From: Candidatus Omnitrophota bacterium
GTDB lineage: Bacteria > Hinthialibacterota > Hinthialibacteria > Hinthialibacterales > Hinthialibacteraceae
NCBI GenBank assembly: GCA_013177805.1
Contig: JABLXU010000040.1
Span: forward strand, 38,166-102,165
Direction of reading: 5' to 3'
DNA length: 64,000 nt
This document shows, in pieces, positions 63,701-64,000 of the stretch; the stretch's first letter is position 1; each line of letters begins with the position of its first letter. Both the position numbers and the translations under genes were made by a program. The notes under the pieces are model-generated. The model was not told where the DNA came from and did no database searches. It worked only from the letters and a program-made list of their open reading frames with translations.

Positions 63701-64000
63701 GATCGCGCCGCTGGCCTACGCGTTGCCCGATGCGGTATTTCATGCTTTGAAACAATTGGCCATGGAGGGAGCATGCGTTTACCTCTCCGGCGATCCAAGC
63801 ACAACGCCCCTGGGGATGCGGGATCCGGCCCGCCTGGAACAGTTATGCGGCGTGAAGTCCACGGGAACGGCGCAACACCGGTCCGGCTTGCCTTTGCCGC
63901 TGGTGAAGGCGGCATCCGCGAGGAAATTGGATCATCCGGGCCAGCCATCCGTCTATGAGAACGCCGTTGGCCAAGGCCGTGTGCTGTATGCCCCCGAACC
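60756..64000 (+). CDS. Secreted GH42-like glycosidase, 3' end cut by window
   Basis: An open frame of more than 1080 codons with no stop before the window ends. A signal peptide (MMKTIIPSLRLITYGIFILP, cut near Ala-Ser-Ala) is followed by a GATase-like/Rossmann start (DLLVVPTGASFPLSAKETLL, NGGDLFCAGGYAF). A CBM-like sandwich comes next (NGGFEEGQEGWTT). Then a TIM barrel resembles GH42 beta-galactosidases: YYLNGDFQ at about residues 676-683, WNDFLQERYGSEEALKQAW, and NIGEFG with Glu831 as predicted nucleophile. The N-G-D at 679-681 takes the place of the usual N-E acid/base motif. It probably acts on polysaccharide outside the cell; activity is uncertain. ATG 60756 and 60759 are both possible. 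Confidence 0.75.
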   Translation, partial: MMKTIIPSLRLITYGIFILPCAAYASESLPYRAAIFTEPDFPVEGHSTPAQTFVEAFTAEGIECAELNASQLSDPTVFHIGRFDLLVVPTGASFPLSAKETLLTFLQNGGDLFCAGGYAFDRVMVRQGGRWIDYQTIRDAAEARARDPQYSRIPNGGFEEGQEGWTTSQPALCTITDQEAYAGSRAALVVNQAIGQGARWERPLDVTPGETYLIGAHAKTRAIQGTGYAYLAVYQYGANGRLLHFVDFTQFKQDQDWQRHEIPLAIDPQAARVMFYGGFYLAGGSFWFDEVTCARLPQEERINAHFGIPEDGLRIQPTQLTVFSPDQPIQGTRVTGAADGPLDWRGTLAGDTRGWDATAQLRQNARWVPLLEVQDDHGRSSGAAAALVNHYAGPFARSRWVLSGVTNRDLFAGPEGQRLARSIARLLRSGVFIRSLTPDRPVYAVEDTAQITLDLSNAASHEQHLEVALIFETPDFHSKTALSTMTQTCAVAAQSTQRLTFHWKVADTAPDFVALKAVVKAGDSILDTIRSGFCVQSEKIVSQGTKIRYQNNAFELTSPEGITRRVGLWGTDTYGNYFQSPTHSPWTWFQEIQSMRDHGLHLFENLQFIPRNQIYTERQWQQLDAFIQLCQRFSLPYMAGLLIGQDVVAGNDELTRQAEMCRQFAARYKHVPGLIYYLNGDFQLRMKDTPDIRRLWNDFLQERYGSEEALKQAWKVATLEAEWGNLPARDYYAQQWYDVQARDRMEFQTRLMRRWIQALCQAIRQEDPEHPITSEYYQRPFSGIDLRLTLGGMDAANFGYFDQPGWDLARLMAVVKWNDMRWYGKTVNIGEFGVKTHEAWKTQYGAAHYHIQRTPDEQLALFWWVPHTAWAMGVTKIQNWCWSDDPDRVFPWGIAWNNPLRAKPAAQLYRNLRLLSEMIHPEYTPADTVFVMPDTWRLGAPESLSYTSLMNALDCLLAANIPFDVINEASLAAWSGKPPRLLIAPLAYALPDAVFHALKQLAMEGACVYLSGDPSTTPLGMRDPARLEQLCGVKSTGTAQHRSGLPLPLVKAASARKLDHPGQPSVYENAVGQGRVLYAPE

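Overview
The window is 64 kb of GC-rich, gene-dense bacterial chromosome. It holds about 42 genes that I can support, two of them cut by the window edges. There is no rRNA, tRNA, CRISPR array, transposase or phage module that I can see. Diderm cell-wall genes, type IV/II-type pseudopilins, many signal-peptide proteins, carbohydrate-active enzymes and corrinoid methyl-transfer genes point to a free-living, probably anaerobic, polysaccharide-using bacterium. An uncultivated lineage of the Sumerlaeota, Hydrogenedentota or Omnitrophota kind would fit, but this is an impression and not something the sequence proves.

Layout. 1-6.7 kb: the end of a heparinase II/III-type lyase, a carbohydrate-binding-like repeat lipoprotein candidate, rpsU with its own consensus promoter and terminator, and valS. 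6.8-12.2 kb: a corrinoid methyl-transfer set (B12-binding protein, homocysteine S-methyltransferase, DUF1638 protein, UroD-like methyltransferase, 2Fe-2S/ASKHA corrinoid reactivase). It looks like a methionine synthase or demethylase split into parts. 12.5-28.2 kb (minus strand): the division and cell wall (dcw) cluster in the order mraZ-rsmH-ftsL-ftsI-murE-mraY-murD-ftsW-murG-murC-ftsQ-ftsA-ftsZ, mostly translationally coupled. murF, murB and ddl are missing from their usual places. Three TGGG boxes at exact 10-bp spacing lie just upstream of mraZ.

29-44 kb: membrane proteins, surface-polysaccharide genes (LegB-type 4,6-dehydratase, DegT-family aminotransferase, GT4 glycosyltransferase, WecA/MraY-like phosphotransferase), a secreted three-domain fusion (serine hydrolase + DUF4185 + GH5-like), prs, an acetate kinase homologue and a DUF4912 protein. 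44-57.8 kb: mainly exported proteins. These are a Tat-signal DegT aminotransferase, a CBM9-like protein, a beta-helix protein and a small exported protein (these last three end in a related Trp-containing tail, WSLY in two of them), two pseudopilins, galT, and a 1216-residue secreted beta-propeller protein with a four-fold repeated C-terminal module. 57.8-64 kb: a two-gene operon whose products resemble cytoplasmic enzymes (RraA-like, hydroxyacid dehydrogenase) but carry export signals, then a secreted GH42-like glycosidase that runs off the window.

Intergenic regions carry a dispersed, roughly 50-bp palindromic repeat family. One locus has it as three exact 34-bp tandem units. Start codons were chosen from Shine-Dalgarno spacing, stop/start overlaps and family N-termini, so several differ from the longest open frame.
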